Shown: positions 27,518-35,993 of the stretch, piece by piece
Layout of the letters: each line of letters starts with the position of its first letter
Numbering within the stretch: the first letter of the stretch is position 1
From: Alphaproteobacteria bacterium
GTDB lineage: Bacteria > Pseudomonadota > Alphaproteobacteria > Ferrovibrionales > Ferrovibrionaceae
DNA length: 64,000 nt
Assembly: GCA_017307375.1 (NCBI GenBank)
Contig: JAFKFH010000005.1
Location: 310,001 to 374,000 of the forward strand
Reading direction: 5' to 3'
The notes under the pieces: model-generated
Seen by the model: only the letters and a program-made list of their open reading frames with translations
The model's database searches: none
Told to the model about the DNA's origin: nothing
Position numbers and translations under genes: made by a program

Positions 27518-28771
27518 ATGCGACAGGTGCTTTACGCCGGCGGCGCAACATTCGACGGCAAGGAGTGGTTCCCGAACGGCATGGCCGTGCTGGTCGAGGA
27601 TGCGCGGGTCAAGCGCGTGGCGAAGACGGCCGAGTTCGAGGGTTTCGCCGGCGAAAAGGTCGACACCACCGGCGGCACGCTGATGCCCGGTCTTGTCGAC
27701 TGCCACGTCCACCTGACGCTGGGCGGTGAGGGCGACCCCGGCACCGCGCAGATGAAGCAGAACCTGGCCCAGTGTGCGCTGGCCTCGATGAAGCGGGCGC
27801 AGGAAACGCTGGCGGGCGGCACCGTGGCGGTGCGCGACTGCGGCGGTCGCGACTATGTCGATCTGGCGGTGCGCGACGCGGCCAATCGCGGCGACTTCGT
27901 GGGTCCGACGGTGCGCGCGGCCGGCAAGCTGGTCTGCATGACCGGCGGCCACGGCAATCGCAACGGGCGCATCGCCGACGGCGTCGACGAGGTGATCAAG
28001 GCCGTGCGCGAGCAGATCCATGCCGGCGCCGACTTCATCAAGATCATGGCGACCGGCGGCGTGATGACCCCTGGCGTCAACCCCGAAGACGCCCACTATA
28101 CCCGCGCCGAAATGGTTGCCGGCATCGCCGAGGCGCGCCGCTTCAGCAAGCGGACGGCCAGCCATGCCCAGGGCGCGGAAGGCATCATGAATGCCGTCGT
28201 CGCCGGCGTCACCTCGATCGAGCACGGCATCTTCATGGATGACGACTGCATCAAGGCGATGCTCGAGCACGGCACCTACCTCGTGCCGACCCTGGCCGCG
28301 GTCAACAACATCATCGCCAACAAGGACCGGGGAATCCCGAGCTGGGCGGTCGAAAAGTCGCTGCGCGCCTACGAACGCCACATCGACTCGTTCCGCCGCT
28401 TCCTGGCGGCCGGCGGCAAGATCGCTCTCGGCACCGATGCGGGCACGCCCTACAACATCCACGGCGAGAATGCGCAGGAACTGCGCCTGATGGTCGAGTC
28501 GGGCATGACCCCGCTGCAGGCCCTGATCGCCGGCACCAGCGCCGCCGCCGACCTGGTCGGCCTGCCCGACCACGGCCTCATCGCCGAGGGCAAGCTGGCC
28601 GACCTGCTGATGATCGACGGCGATCCCATCGCCGACATCAACCGCGCGGCCGACCGCCGCAACCATCGTTTCGTGCTGAAGAACGGCAAGATCGCCAGCC
28701 GTAACGATGTCGCCGCCCAGGCCGGCGGCCTCGCCGGCGCGGCGCCCGCCGCCCGCGTCGCGGCCTTCTGA
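27518..28771 (+). CDS. Amidohydrolase-family metal-dependent hydrolase
   Basis: The 417-residue product has the COG1228 layout of imidazolonepropionase-like and Xaa-Pro dipeptidase-like hydrolases. The metal-binding H-x-H is in PGLVDCHVHLTLGG, the bridging Lys in IKIMATGGVMTPG, later His residues in SHAQG and IEHGIF, and the catalytic Asp in GTDAGTPY. There is no signal peptide, so it is cytoplasmic. The ATG at 27518 has an AGGAG site ten bases upstream; a GTG at 27500 overlaps that site. The substrate is unknown; a peptide or carbamoyl compound fits. A strong hairpin follows. Confidence 0.91.
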   Translation: MRQVLYAGGATFDGKEWFPNGMAVLVEDARVKRVAKTAEFEGFAGEKVDTTGGTLMPGLVDCHVHLTLGGEGDPGTAQMKQNLAQCALASMKRAQETLAGGTVAVRDCGGRDYVDLAVRDAANRGDFVGPTVRAAGKLVCMTGGHGNRNGRIADGVDEVIKAVREQIHAGADFIKIMATGGVMTPGVNPEDAHYTRAEMVAGIAEARRFSKRTASHAQGAEGIMNAVVAGVTSIEHGIFMDDDCIKAMLEHGTYLVPTLAAVNNIIANKDRGIPSWAVEKSLRAYERHIDSFRRFLAAGGKIALGTDAGTPYNIHGENAQELRLMVESGMTPLQALIAGTSAAADLVGLPDHGLIAEGKLADLLMIDGDPIADINRAADRRNHRFVLKNGKIASRNDVAAQAGGLAGAAPAARVAAF

Positions 28772-28778
28772 TCGGCGG

Positions 28779-28809
28779 TGGCCGGCCCCGGTGACCCCGG
28801 GGCCGGCCA
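28779..28809. terminator. GC-rich hairpin between convergent genes
   Basis: A perfect 13-bp stem, TGGCCGGCCCCGG / CCGGGGCCGGCCA, closes a five-base loop between the stops of the amidohydrolase and the convergent PLP enzyme. There is no T-run on either side, so if it terminates, it does so by other means. Confidence 0.55.
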
Positions 28810-28815
28810 TCGGCT

Positions 28816-29991
28816 TCAGCACGCCCTCAGCGCCTGCTCCAGATCCTCCAGCAGGTCCGCGGTCGCCTCGATCCCCACGGCCAGCCTGATCAGACCCGGC
28901 GTCAGCCCCTGCTCGGCCAGCGTCTCGGGCGACAGCCGCTCGGCGAACAGCACCGCCGGCTGGGTCACCACCGTCGACACGCCGCCCAGGCTCGAGGCGT
29001 TCCTGGCCAGCTTCATCCGGGCGATGAGATCGATGCCGGCCTGGTAGCCGCCCTTGAGATCGAAGGTCAGCAGGCCGCCGAATCCCGACATCTGCCGCCG
29101 CGCCAGCTCATGTTGCGGGTGGGAGTCGAGACCGGGGTAAAAGACCCGGGCCACCGCCGGATGCCGCTCCAGGAGGCGCGCCGCAGCCAGCGCCGTTGCG
29201 TTCTGCTGACGCACGCGCAGTTCCATCGTGCGAATGCCGCGCAGCGCCAGCCAGGAATTGAACGGCGCGCCGATGGCGCCGGTCGTCATCGACAGGTCCC
29301 ATATCCGTTCCATCACCGCGCGCGACGAGACAACGCAGCCGGCCAGCAGGTCGTGATGGCCGCCGATATATTTGGTGACCGAGTGCATCACGATGTCGAC
29401 GCCCTGGTCGATCGGCCGCTGATTGATCGGCGTGGCGAACGTCGAGTCGCAGGCAGTGAGGATGCCCCGCGCCCGCGCGATCTCGCAGACCGCCCGGAAA
29501 TCCGTCAGGTGCATCATCGGATTGACCGGGCTTTCCAGCACGATCAGCCTGGTATTGGGGCGGATCGCTGCGGCGAAGGCATCGGGATCGCGCTGGTCGA
29601 CGCGTGTCGTCTCGACGCCATAGCCGGGCATCAGGTCGGTCAGCATCTTGGTGATGCCGATATAGTGATTGCGCTGGCCGACGATATGGTCGCCGGCCCG
29701 CACCAGCGCCATGATCGTCGTGGCGATCGCCCCCATGCCCGAGGCGAAGACCAGACCGGTCTCGGCCCCTTCCAGGTCCGCGATCACCCGCGCCAGCCGT
29801 GACGAGGTCGGGTTGCCGCGGCGCGTATAGTAGCTGTCGCCCATTGTCGTGGCGATCTCGGCCAGATGATCGGCATCGCGCGCGCTGTGATTGACCGACT
29901 GATGCAGCGGCGGCGCCATGCTGTAGGGGTCGGCCAGGCCTTCGTCGGCGTGCAGCAGGCGGGTGGTGATCGAGGTGGCTTGCGCGGTCAT
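28816..29991 (-). CDS. PLP-dependent Cys/Met-metabolism lyase (trans-sulphuration family)
   Basis: This 391-residue member of the cystathionine gamma-synthase/beta-lyase/methionine gamma-lyase fold has the PLP Lys207 in HSVTKYIGGH, preceded by DSTFATPINQRP. SYYTRRGNPT and the FASGMGAIAT phosphate-binding segment are intact. Which reaction it runs cannot be read safely: gamma-lyase and beta-lyase members share these marks. The ATG at 29991 has an AGGAG site six bases upstream. The MocR regulator reads into it from the same strand with an 87-base gap. Confidence 0.9.
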   Translation of the reverse strand: MTAQATSITTRLLHADEGLADPYSMAPPLHQSVNHSARDADHLAEIATTMGDSYYTRRGNPTSSRLARVIADLEGAETGLVFASGMGAIATTIMALVRAGDHIVGQRNHYIGITKMLTDLMPGYGVETTRVDQRDPDAFAAAIRPNTRLIVLESPVNPMMHLTDFRAVCEIARARGILTACDSTFATPINQRPIDQGVDIVMHSVTKYIGGHHDLLAGCVVSSRAVMERIWDLSMTTGAIGAPFNSWLALRGIRTMELRVRQQNATALAAARLLERHPAVARVFYPGLDSHPQHELARRQMSGFGGLLTFDLKGGYQAGIDLIARMKLARNASSLGGVSTVVTQPAVLFAERLSPETLAEQGLTPGLIRLAVGIEATADLLEDLEQALRAC

Positions 29992-30078
29992 GGCTTCTCC
30001 TGGAGATCGGGCACGCGCCGTCCCCACCGATGTCCGGGACATCGGCCGTGCCTGGTTGCAATGAAAGTCAGCGAAAGA

Positions 30079-31458
30079 TCAGGTGGCGGTGGCCGGCCGG
30101 CCTGGTCCCTGGGCCAGCAGGCAGGCCGTCGCATCGAGGGCGCGCCGCAGCGCGTGATGGTCGGCAGCCGCACCCAGTCCCAGCCTGACGCCACGGCGGC
30201 GCCCCTGGTCGGGCAACGGCCGGAACGAGGCATCGCCGAGCAGTGCGACGCCGGCGGCCAGCGCCGCCGCGACAAAACCGTCCGACGTCCATTCGGGGCC
30301 GAGTTCGATCCAGCTGCACAGGCTGGCCCCCCCGGCCGGATGCGCATGGCTGCCCAGGGCCTCGGCCGCGATCGCCTGGCGTGCCCGCGCCTCGGCCCGT
30401 TTGGCGCGAAGGGTCGCGGCGGCGGTGCCGTCGCTGATCCAGCGGGCAGCTATCTCGGCCGGCAGGGGCGAGACCGCCCAGAGAGTCGCGAGGATGCGGC
30501 GCAGCACGAGGCGCAGGCATGCCTCGGGCGGCGCCAGGAAGCCGAGCCGCAATCCGCTGCAGACCACCTTCGACAGCGTCGCGATGAAGAACGTCCGCTC
30601 GGGCAACAGCACCGCATAGGATGGCGGCGGGTCGTCGGCATAAAGGCGGTGGATATCGTCCTCGACGATCCACAGGCCGTGGCGGGCGGCCAGCGCGGCA
30701 ATCCGCCGGCGGCGATCCTCCGGCTGCGTCGTCGTGGTCGGATTCTGGATCGTCGGGCAGGTATAGAGCACGGCGGCGTGACGGTGGGCGTAGAGCGCGC
30801 GCTCGAGCGCGTCAGGCTCCAGCCCCTCCCCGTCCATCGCCACCGGGATCAAATCCAGGCCCAGCATGTCGGCCGCCTCGCGCAAGCCGGGATAGGTCAG
30901 TTCCTCGGTCAGCACCGCCTGGCCCGGCCTTGTGCAGGCCGAGAGCGACAGCAGCAGCGCGTTCTGCGCGCCGGCGGTCAGCAGGATCTGCTCGGCCGAC
31001 CGTTCGACGCCGCAGCGCCGTAGCCATACCGCCGCAGCCTCGCGATGGGCGCGTTCGCCGCCTTGCTCCCGATCGGTCAGCAGGTCCTGGCAGCCGGCAT
31101 CGGCCAGCGCACGCAGCGCCGGGCCGAGCGGCGGATCGAGCATGTTCAGCCCGCGATTGATGCGGAGATCGACCGGCCCGGCCAGCGGGCCGGCCCCGGC
31201 CGCCGCGATGAAAGCATCGGCCCGTCGCGCGACATAGGACCCGCGCCCGACGGTGGAGCGGATCAGCCCTTCGGCCCCGGCATCGCGATAGACCCGGGCG
31301 ATCGTGCCGACCGCGACCCCGATCGCCTGCGACAGGTCGCGCTGGGCCGGCAGCCGGTCACCGGGATTGAGCCGGCCCGACCGGATCTCCTCGCGCAGCG
31401 CGGCCATCAGCGCCTGGTGCTTGCGCGGCGTGAAGCGGTTGACGTTGGGCATCCACAT
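30079..31458 (-). CDS. MocR-family (GntR with aminotransferase domain) regulator
   Basis: The 459-residue product has an N-terminal GntR winged helix (about residues 10-75, with the GDRLPAQRDLSQAIGVAVGT recognition region) and a C-terminal fold-type I aminotransferase-like domain that binds PLP through a Lys in TLSKVVCSGLRLGF. MocR proteins sense vitamin B6 or amino-compound levels. I chose the ATG at 31458; a TTG at 31494 in frame would overlap an inverted repeat, and an ATG at 31452 is also possible. The likely target is the PLP enzyme downstream. The 5' gap carries nested palindromes (31471-31533). Confidence 0.91.
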   Translation of the reverse strand: MWMPNVNRFTPRKHQALMAALREEIRSGRLNPGDRLPAQRDLSQAIGVAVGTIARVYRDAGAEGLIRSTVGRGSYVARRADAFIAAAGAGPLAGPVDLRINRGLNMLDPPLGPALRALADAGCQDLLTDREQGGERAHREAAAVWLRRCGVERSAEQILLTAGAQNALLLSLSACTRPGQAVLTEELTYPGLREAADMLGLDLIPVAMDGEGLEPDALERALYAHRHAAVLYTCPTIQNPTTTTQPEDRRRRIAALAARHGLWIVEDDIHRLYADDPPPSYAVLLPERTFFIATLSKVVCSGLRLGFLAPPEACLRLVLRRILATLWAVSPLPAEIAARWISDGTAAATLRAKRAEARARQAIAAEALGSHAHPAGGASLCSWIELGPEWTSDGFVAAALAAGVALLGDASFRPLPDQGRRRGVRLGLGAAADHHALRRALDATACLLAQGPGRPATAT

Positions 31459-31470
31459 GCCCGGCAGTGT

Positions 31471-31533
31471 CGATGGAGCAGGCAATTGGTTCAATTGCCG
31501 AATTGCACCAATTTTGGTGCCGGTGCTCCATCG
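31471..31533. promoter_or_regulatory. Nested palindromes between ccoS and the MocR gene
   Basis: Outer 10-bp arms CGATGGAGCA (31471-31480) and TGCTCCATCG (31524-31533) are perfect inverted repeats. They enclose two smaller ones: GGCAATTG-GTT-CAATTGCC (31481-31499) and GCACCAA-TT-TTGGTGC (31505-31520). The whole can fold as a three-way junction in DNA or in the minus-strand RNA. As DNA, the two inner palindromes could be operators for the MocR protein; as RNA, the structure could be the ccoS terminator or a leader. Which is true is not readable. Confidence 0.55.
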
Positions 31534-31541
31534 CTATCGCG

Positions 31542-31724
31542 CTATCTGGTCCGCTGCCGGGCCGGCCCGGCATCCGCCCCGCCGGCCTCGTCGTCGAACA
31601 GCACGCGGTTGGCGGCGCCGTCCAGGTCTTCAAACTGGCCGCTGCGCAGGGCCCACAGGAAGGCGCCCAGCCCCAGCAGGCCGAGTGCCAGCGCCACCGG
31701 TATGAGCACGATCAATCCGTTCAT
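31542..31724 (-). CDS. ccoS: cbb3 oxidase maturation protein CcoS
   Basis: The 60-residue product has one hydrophobic helix (MNGLIVLIPVALALGLLGLG) followed by the family signature FLWALRSGQFEDLDGAANRVLFDDE. CcoS is a small inner-membrane protein needed for cofactor insertion into cbb3 oxidase. It is the last gene of the operon. Its first 95 bases overlap the end of ccoI in another frame, far more than the usual few bases. The extra C-terminal tail rich in Ala, Gly and Arg is not typical. Confidence 0.9.
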   Translation of the reverse strand: MNGLIVLIPVALALGLLGLGAFLWALRSGQFEDLDGAANRVLFDDEAGGADAGPARQRTR

Positions 31725-34047
31725 CGGAAGCCCTCAAACGCAGGGAATTGAGACTGACCAGCAGCGACGACGACGACATCGCCGCGGCCGCGATCAGCGG
31801 GGTGACGAGGCCGGCGACCGCGAGCGGCACTGCCAGCAGATTGTATCCGATCGACAGCGCGATGTTCTGCCAGACCAGCCGGCGTGCCCGTCGCGCCACC
31901 GAGATCACGGTCGCCACCGGCGCCAGCAGGTCGCCCTGGAAAACCGCATCCGCCGCCGTCTGGCTGATGTCGGCCGCCGACGACGGCGACAGCGACACGA
32001 AGGCCGCGGCCAGGGCCGGGGCATCGTTCAGCCCGTCGCCGACCATCAGGACCTTGGCGCCCCGCGCGGCAAGCTCGGAGAGCACGGCGACCTTGCCGGC
32101 CGGATCGATTTCGGCGCGCCAGTCGTCGATGCCGCAGGCGGCCGCCGTGGCCGCGACGACGTCACGACGGTCGCCCGACAGCAGGACCAGCTTCAGGCCC
32201 CGCCGCTGCAAGGTCGCCAGCACGTCGGCCGCGTCCTTCCTGGGCGCATCGGTGAAGACAAAATGGGCGACACGCCCATCGGCCCGCCGCAGCCAGATTT
32301 CCGGGCCACCGGCCGGCGGCGCATCGATACCGCAGAACTTCGCGCTGCCCAACCGCAAGTCGCCGCAACGCAACCCGGCACCAGGCTCCTCGACGACGCC
32401 GGCCATCGCCGGCACCGCGGCCGGCAGGCTGGCGACCAGGGCGCGCGACAGCACGTGGCGGCTGTCGGCCGCCAGCGCGGCGGCAAGGCGAAGGTCGTCG
32501 TCGTCATGGCCTTCGGCGCGGCGCAACACCGGCTTGCCGCGGGTAAGCGTGCCGGTCTTGTCGAGCACGACGGTATCGACCTGGGCCAGGCGCTCCAGCG
32601 CATCGGCGCTCTTGAGCAGGATGCCGGCGCGGAACAGCCGCGACGACGCCACCACCTGCACCGCCGGCACGGCCAGCGCCAGCGCACAGGGGCAGGTGAT
32701 GATCAGCACCGCGACCGCATTCAGCAGGCTCTCCTGCCAGCCTGCGCCCAGCGCCAGCCACAGGATCAGGGTCGACAGCCCCATGACGTGCACGACCGGC
32801 GCGTAACGCCGGGCCACCTGGTCGGCCAGGCGCACGAAACGGGTGCGGCCCTGCTCGGCATTCTCCATCAGCCGCGCGATCTCGGCCAGCAGGGTGCCTT
32901 CGCCCGCCGCGGTGACCGCGATCTCGATCGGCGGTCCGAGATTGACGGTGCCCGCATGGACCCGCGCCCCGGGACCGACCTGTGCCGGCAGGCTCTCGCC
33001 GGTCACCAGCGCGCAATCGATCTCCGACTGGCCCAGCGCGACTGCGCCATCGGCGCCGATACGCTCGCCGGTACCGACCGCGATGCGGTCGCCGGGGCGG
33101 ATCTCGGCGGCCGGTACCGCCTTGCGGCTGCCATCCGGCTCGATGCGGCGGACCGCGACTGCCGCCAGGCCCAGCAACTGCTCGGCCGCCGATTGCGCCC
33201 GGCCGCGGGCGAGCCGGTCGAGATAGCGGCCGACCAGCAGAAAGAACAGCAGCGACGTCGACGCATCGAAATAGGCGTGCTGGGCGTGTTCGATCGTCTG
33301 CCACAGGCTCATCGCGGTGGCGACGGTGACGCCGAGCGAGATCGGCACGTCCATGTTCATGCGGCCGGCCTTGAGACCGGCCCAGGCCGAGCGGTAGAAG
33401 GGCCTGCCGGCATAGGCTACCGCAGGCAGCGCGATCAGCGCCGACACCCAGTGCAGCAAGGTGCGCGTCGCCGTCCCCATCTCGCCATAACCGGCCCAGA
33501 TGGCGACGGAAAGCAGCATGATGTTGGAGGCGGCAAAACCGGCGACCGCCAGGGCGCGCAACAGCTGATGTTCCTCGCGCCGGGCGCTTTGCCCCATCCG
33601 GCATGGATCGTAGGGCATGACGCGATAGCCCAGCCGCGTGACCGCGGCGACCAGCGTCTCGGCCGTGGTCGCATCGGCCCGCCAGCGCAGGGCCAGCCGT
33701 CGCGTCGTCATGTTCAGCCGGGCATGGGTCACGCCGGGCTGGCGGGCCAGCATGTTCTCGATCAGCCAGACGCAGGCGGCGCAATGCAGGCCGTCGATCA
33801 GCAGATGCAGGCTGGCGATGCCGTCGGCGTCCGTCGTCACATAGGCCGCGGGATCGACCATGGCCGCGGCATCGTCGTCCTCGGGTCGCGGCGCGCGGGT
33901 ATCGTCGCGCAGGATGCGGCGCTGATACCAGCCGTCCAGCCCCAGGCTATGGATAAGTTCATAGGCACCCGCGCATCCCTTGCAGCAGAACCGCTGCGCC
34001 GGATCGGCCAGGGCCGCACCGCAATGCTGGCAGGTGCAGTCGCTCAT
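31630..34047 (-). CDS. ccoI: Copper-translocating P-type ATPase CcoI
   Basis: CcoI supplies copper to the cbb3 oxidase. The 805-residue product starts with a Cys-rich region (CQHCGAALADPAQRFCCKGC), then a heavy-metal domain with LHCAACVWLIEN, the translocation motif TCPCALALA, the phosphorylation site DKTGTLTRG, and the hinge MVGDGLNDAPAL. The ATG at 34047 overlaps the ccoH stop as ATGA. After the last helix (SLNSLRLRA, where family members often end) about 30 more Arg/Ala/Gly residues follow, all inside the ccoS gene in another frame. Confidence 0.94.
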   Translation of the reverse strand: MSDCTCQHCGAALADPAQRFCCKGCAGAYELIHSLGLDGWYQRRILRDDTRAPRPEDDDAAAMVDPAAYVTTDADGIASLHLLIDGLHCAACVWLIENMLARQPGVTHARLNMTTRRLALRWRADATTAETLVAAVTRLGYRVMPYDPCRMGQSARREEHQLLRALAVAGFAASNIMLLSVAIWAGYGEMGTATRTLLHWVSALIALPAVAYAGRPFYRSAWAGLKAGRMNMDVPISLGVTVATAMSLWQTIEHAQHAYFDASTSLLFFLLVGRYLDRLARGRAQSAAEQLLGLAAVAVRRIEPDGSRKAVPAAEIRPGDRIAVGTGERIGADGAVALGQSEIDCALVTGESLPAQVGPGARVHAGTVNLGPPIEIAVTAAGEGTLLAEIARLMENAEQGRTRFVRLADQVARRYAPVVHVMGLSTLILWLALGAGWQESLLNAVAVLIITCPCALALAVPAVQVVASSRLFRAGILLKSADALERLAQVDTVVLDKTGTLTRGKPVLRRAEGHDDDDLRLAAALAADSRHVLSRALVASLPAAVPAMAGVVEEPGAGLRCGDLRLGSAKFCGIDAPPAGGPEIWLRRADGRVAHFVFTDAPRKDAADVLATLQRRGLKLVLLSGDRRDVVAATAAACGIDDWRAEIDPAGKVAVLSELAARGAKVLMVGDGLNDAPALAAAFVSLSPSSAADISQTAADAVFQGDLLAPVATVISVARRARRLVWQNIALSIGYNLLAVPLAVAGLVTPLIAAAAMSSSSLLVSLNSLRLRASDERIDRAHTGGAGTRPAGAGRLPVGPAQRPV

Positions 34048-34526
34048 TTCACGATCAACCGTTCGGTTGCCTGGAAGCGGTCGCGGGCACCATCGACCGT
34101 GACGGCCATTTCCCATTGACCGGCCAGCGGCAGTGCCACCGCCGCACTGTAGCGGCCGCCGCCACGCGCCGGCAAGGCCACCGCGATCTCGGCAGTCTGG
34201 CCGAGCGGCCGGGTGAACACCGCCTCGACCTGCATGCCGTCGATGGCACGGCCATCGCGATCGGTCAGGACCAGCAACGCCTGGCCGTCGCGATAGTCGA
34301 GCCGGGCACTCCAGCCCATCGCGGCATTGGCGCGTACCGCGGCCAGGGTCCGGTTGTAGGCAAGACCTTCCTCGTAGGAATGCTCGCTGACCAGGCCGGG
34401 CCAGCTCTTGACGCCGGCGTAGATGAACACCCCGTTGACGGTGGCCACGACCAGGAAGAAGCCGACCAGCCAGGCCAATACCATGCGGCCGGTCAGCTCA
34501 CGGCCCGATTTTGCCTGCGCGTTCAT
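34044..34526 (-). CDS. ccoH: FixH/CcoH-family cbb3 assembly protein
   Basis: The 160-residue product has one helix near the N-terminus (about residues 15-38, WLVGFFLVVATVNGVFIYAG) and a periplasmic beta-rich domain. The family's Y-x-x-G-x-x-YN segment appears as YEEGLAYNRTL. CcoH is needed for assembly and stability of the oxidase. Both ends overlap neighbours by ATGA. Confidence 0.92.
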   Translation of the reverse strand: MNAQAKSGRELTGRMVLAWLVGFFLVVATVNGVFIYAGVKSWPGLVSEHSYEEGLAYNRTLAAVRANAAMGWSARLDYRDGQALLVLTDRDGRAIDGMQVEAVFTRPLGQTAEIAVALPARGGGRYSAAVALPLAGQWEMAVTVDGARDRFQATERLIVK

Positions 34527-35983
34527 TTGCCCGGCCCCCGGAAGATCCCGCCGTAATGGGCCTCGTCGCCGCTGGCGGGATCGCGCAGCACGAAGCGAAA
34601 ATCGGTGGAGTCGGCCGTGAGGGCGCCACGTGGCACCGTTACGAAGACCCGCTCCGCGGTCACCGCATCGGGGCCGAGCGTGAGCGTCGGTTCAGGCTTC
34701 TCGCCCAGGTTCAACACGTAGATCCGCGCGCCCGGCAGGCCTTCGACCGAGAGGACGGCCTGACGCTCGACGTGCATCTTGTTGATCAGGTGGAAGGTAT
34801 AGCCGTTGCGGACCCCGCCGTCCGACAGCGTCACGAACAGCGGATTGCGATCACGCTGGACGCTCATTTCCAGATTGGGCCGGGTCAGCAGCGTCACCAG
34901 CATGACCAGGCCGACGCCGAGCCACAGCGCCATGTAGACGAACACGCGCGGCCGCCAGATCTTCAGCTTCGGGTTCGGATCGACACCGGTGCGACGTTGT
35001 TCGAGATTGGCCAGCGTATCGAGCGCGATCAGACCGCGCGGCCGGTCGACCTTGTCCATCACATGGTCGCAGGCATCGATGCACAGGCCGCAATTGATGC
35101 ATTCGAGCTGCTGGCCGTTACGGATGTCGATACCCGTCGGGCAGACGGTGACGCAGGCGGCGCAGTCGATGCAGTCGCCGAGCTTGGCGGCAGGCGCCGC
35201 GGGCGTCGCGACGCGCGAGGCCTTGCCGCGCGGCTCGCCACGGTCGGTGCGGTAGGTCACGACGATCGAGTGTTCGTCCAGCATCGCGGCCTGGAACCGC
35301 GAATAGGGACAGGCATAGGTGCAGATCTGCTCGCGCGCCAGGCCGGCAAAGCTGTAGGTGGTCAGGGTCAGCAGGCCGATCGTGGCGTAGGCGGCGGTCG
35401 ATGCCTGGAAGTGCGCCAGCTCGACCGCGAGCGTCGGGGCGTCCGCGAAGTAGAAGACCCAGGCCCCGCCGGTCGCCAGGGCGATCAGCAGCCACAGGAT
35501 ATGCTTGGCGATGCGGCGCAGCGCCTTGTTCACGCTCATCGGCGCCTGGTCGAGCTTCAGCCGCGCATTGCGGTCGCCCTCGACGAAGCGCTCGACCGCC
35601 ATGAACAGATCGGTCCAGACGGTCTGCGGGCAGGCGAAGCCGCACCAGACGCGGCCGATCGTGGCGGTGATGCCGAACAGGCCGATCGCCATCATGATCA
35701 GGATGCCGGTCAGGTAATAGACTTCCTGCGGCCAGATCTCGATGAAGAAGAAATAGAACTTGCGGGCCGGGAAATCGACCAGCACCGCCTGGGACGGCGC
35801 GTTGGGACCACGATCCCAACGCAACCAGGGAACGATGTAGTAGATCGCCAGCAGCAGGACCAGGACCTGCCATTTCAGCTTGCGGAAGCGCCCGGTGATA
35901 TCGCGTACCTGGATCTTCCGCCGCTTGACGTAGAGCGATTCCGGCGCGGCCGGATCGCTGATGGTGCTGGTCCTGCTGGACAT
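34523..35983 (-). CDS. ccoG: cbb3 assembly cupric reductase CcoG (polyferredoxin)
   Basis: The 486-residue product has about five helices and a polyferredoxin core. CGFACPQTVW, CTYACPYSRFQ, the 4Fe-4S run CIDCAACVTVCPTGIDIRNG and CINCGLCIDACDHVM are all present, followed by a C-terminal Ig-like periplasmic domain. CcoG reduces copper for delivery to the oxidase. The ATG at 35983 is chosen over an open frame that extends 16 residues upstream. Confidence 0.94.
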   Translation of the reverse strand: MSSRTSTISDPAAPESLYVKRRKIQVRDITGRFRKLKWQVLVLLLAIYYIVPWLRWDRGPNAPSQAVLVDFPARKFYFFFIEIWPQEVYYLTGILIMMAIGLFGITATIGRVWCGFACPQTVWTDLFMAVERFVEGDRNARLKLDQAPMSVNKALRRIAKHILWLLIALATGGAWVFYFADAPTLAVELAHFQASTAAYATIGLLTLTTYSFAGLAREQICTYACPYSRFQAAMLDEHSIVVTYRTDRGEPRGKASRVATPAAPAAKLGDCIDCAACVTVCPTGIDIRNGQQLECINCGLCIDACDHVMDKVDRPRGLIALDTLANLEQRRTGVDPNPKLKIWRPRVFVYMALWLGVGLVMLVTLLTRPNLEMSVQRDRNPLFVTLSDGGVRNGYTFHLINKMHVERQAVLSVEGLPGARIYVLNLGEKPEPTLTLGPDAVTAERVFVTVPRGALTADSTDFRFVLRDPASGDEAHYGGIFRGPGK

Positions 35984-35993
35984 GGCGTTACCC

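Noticed and set aside
31045-34119. A 1024-codon plus-strand reading opposite the MocR and ccoI genes
   Set aside because: Antisense to real genes; composition is the usual Arg/Gln/Asp/His-rich noise.
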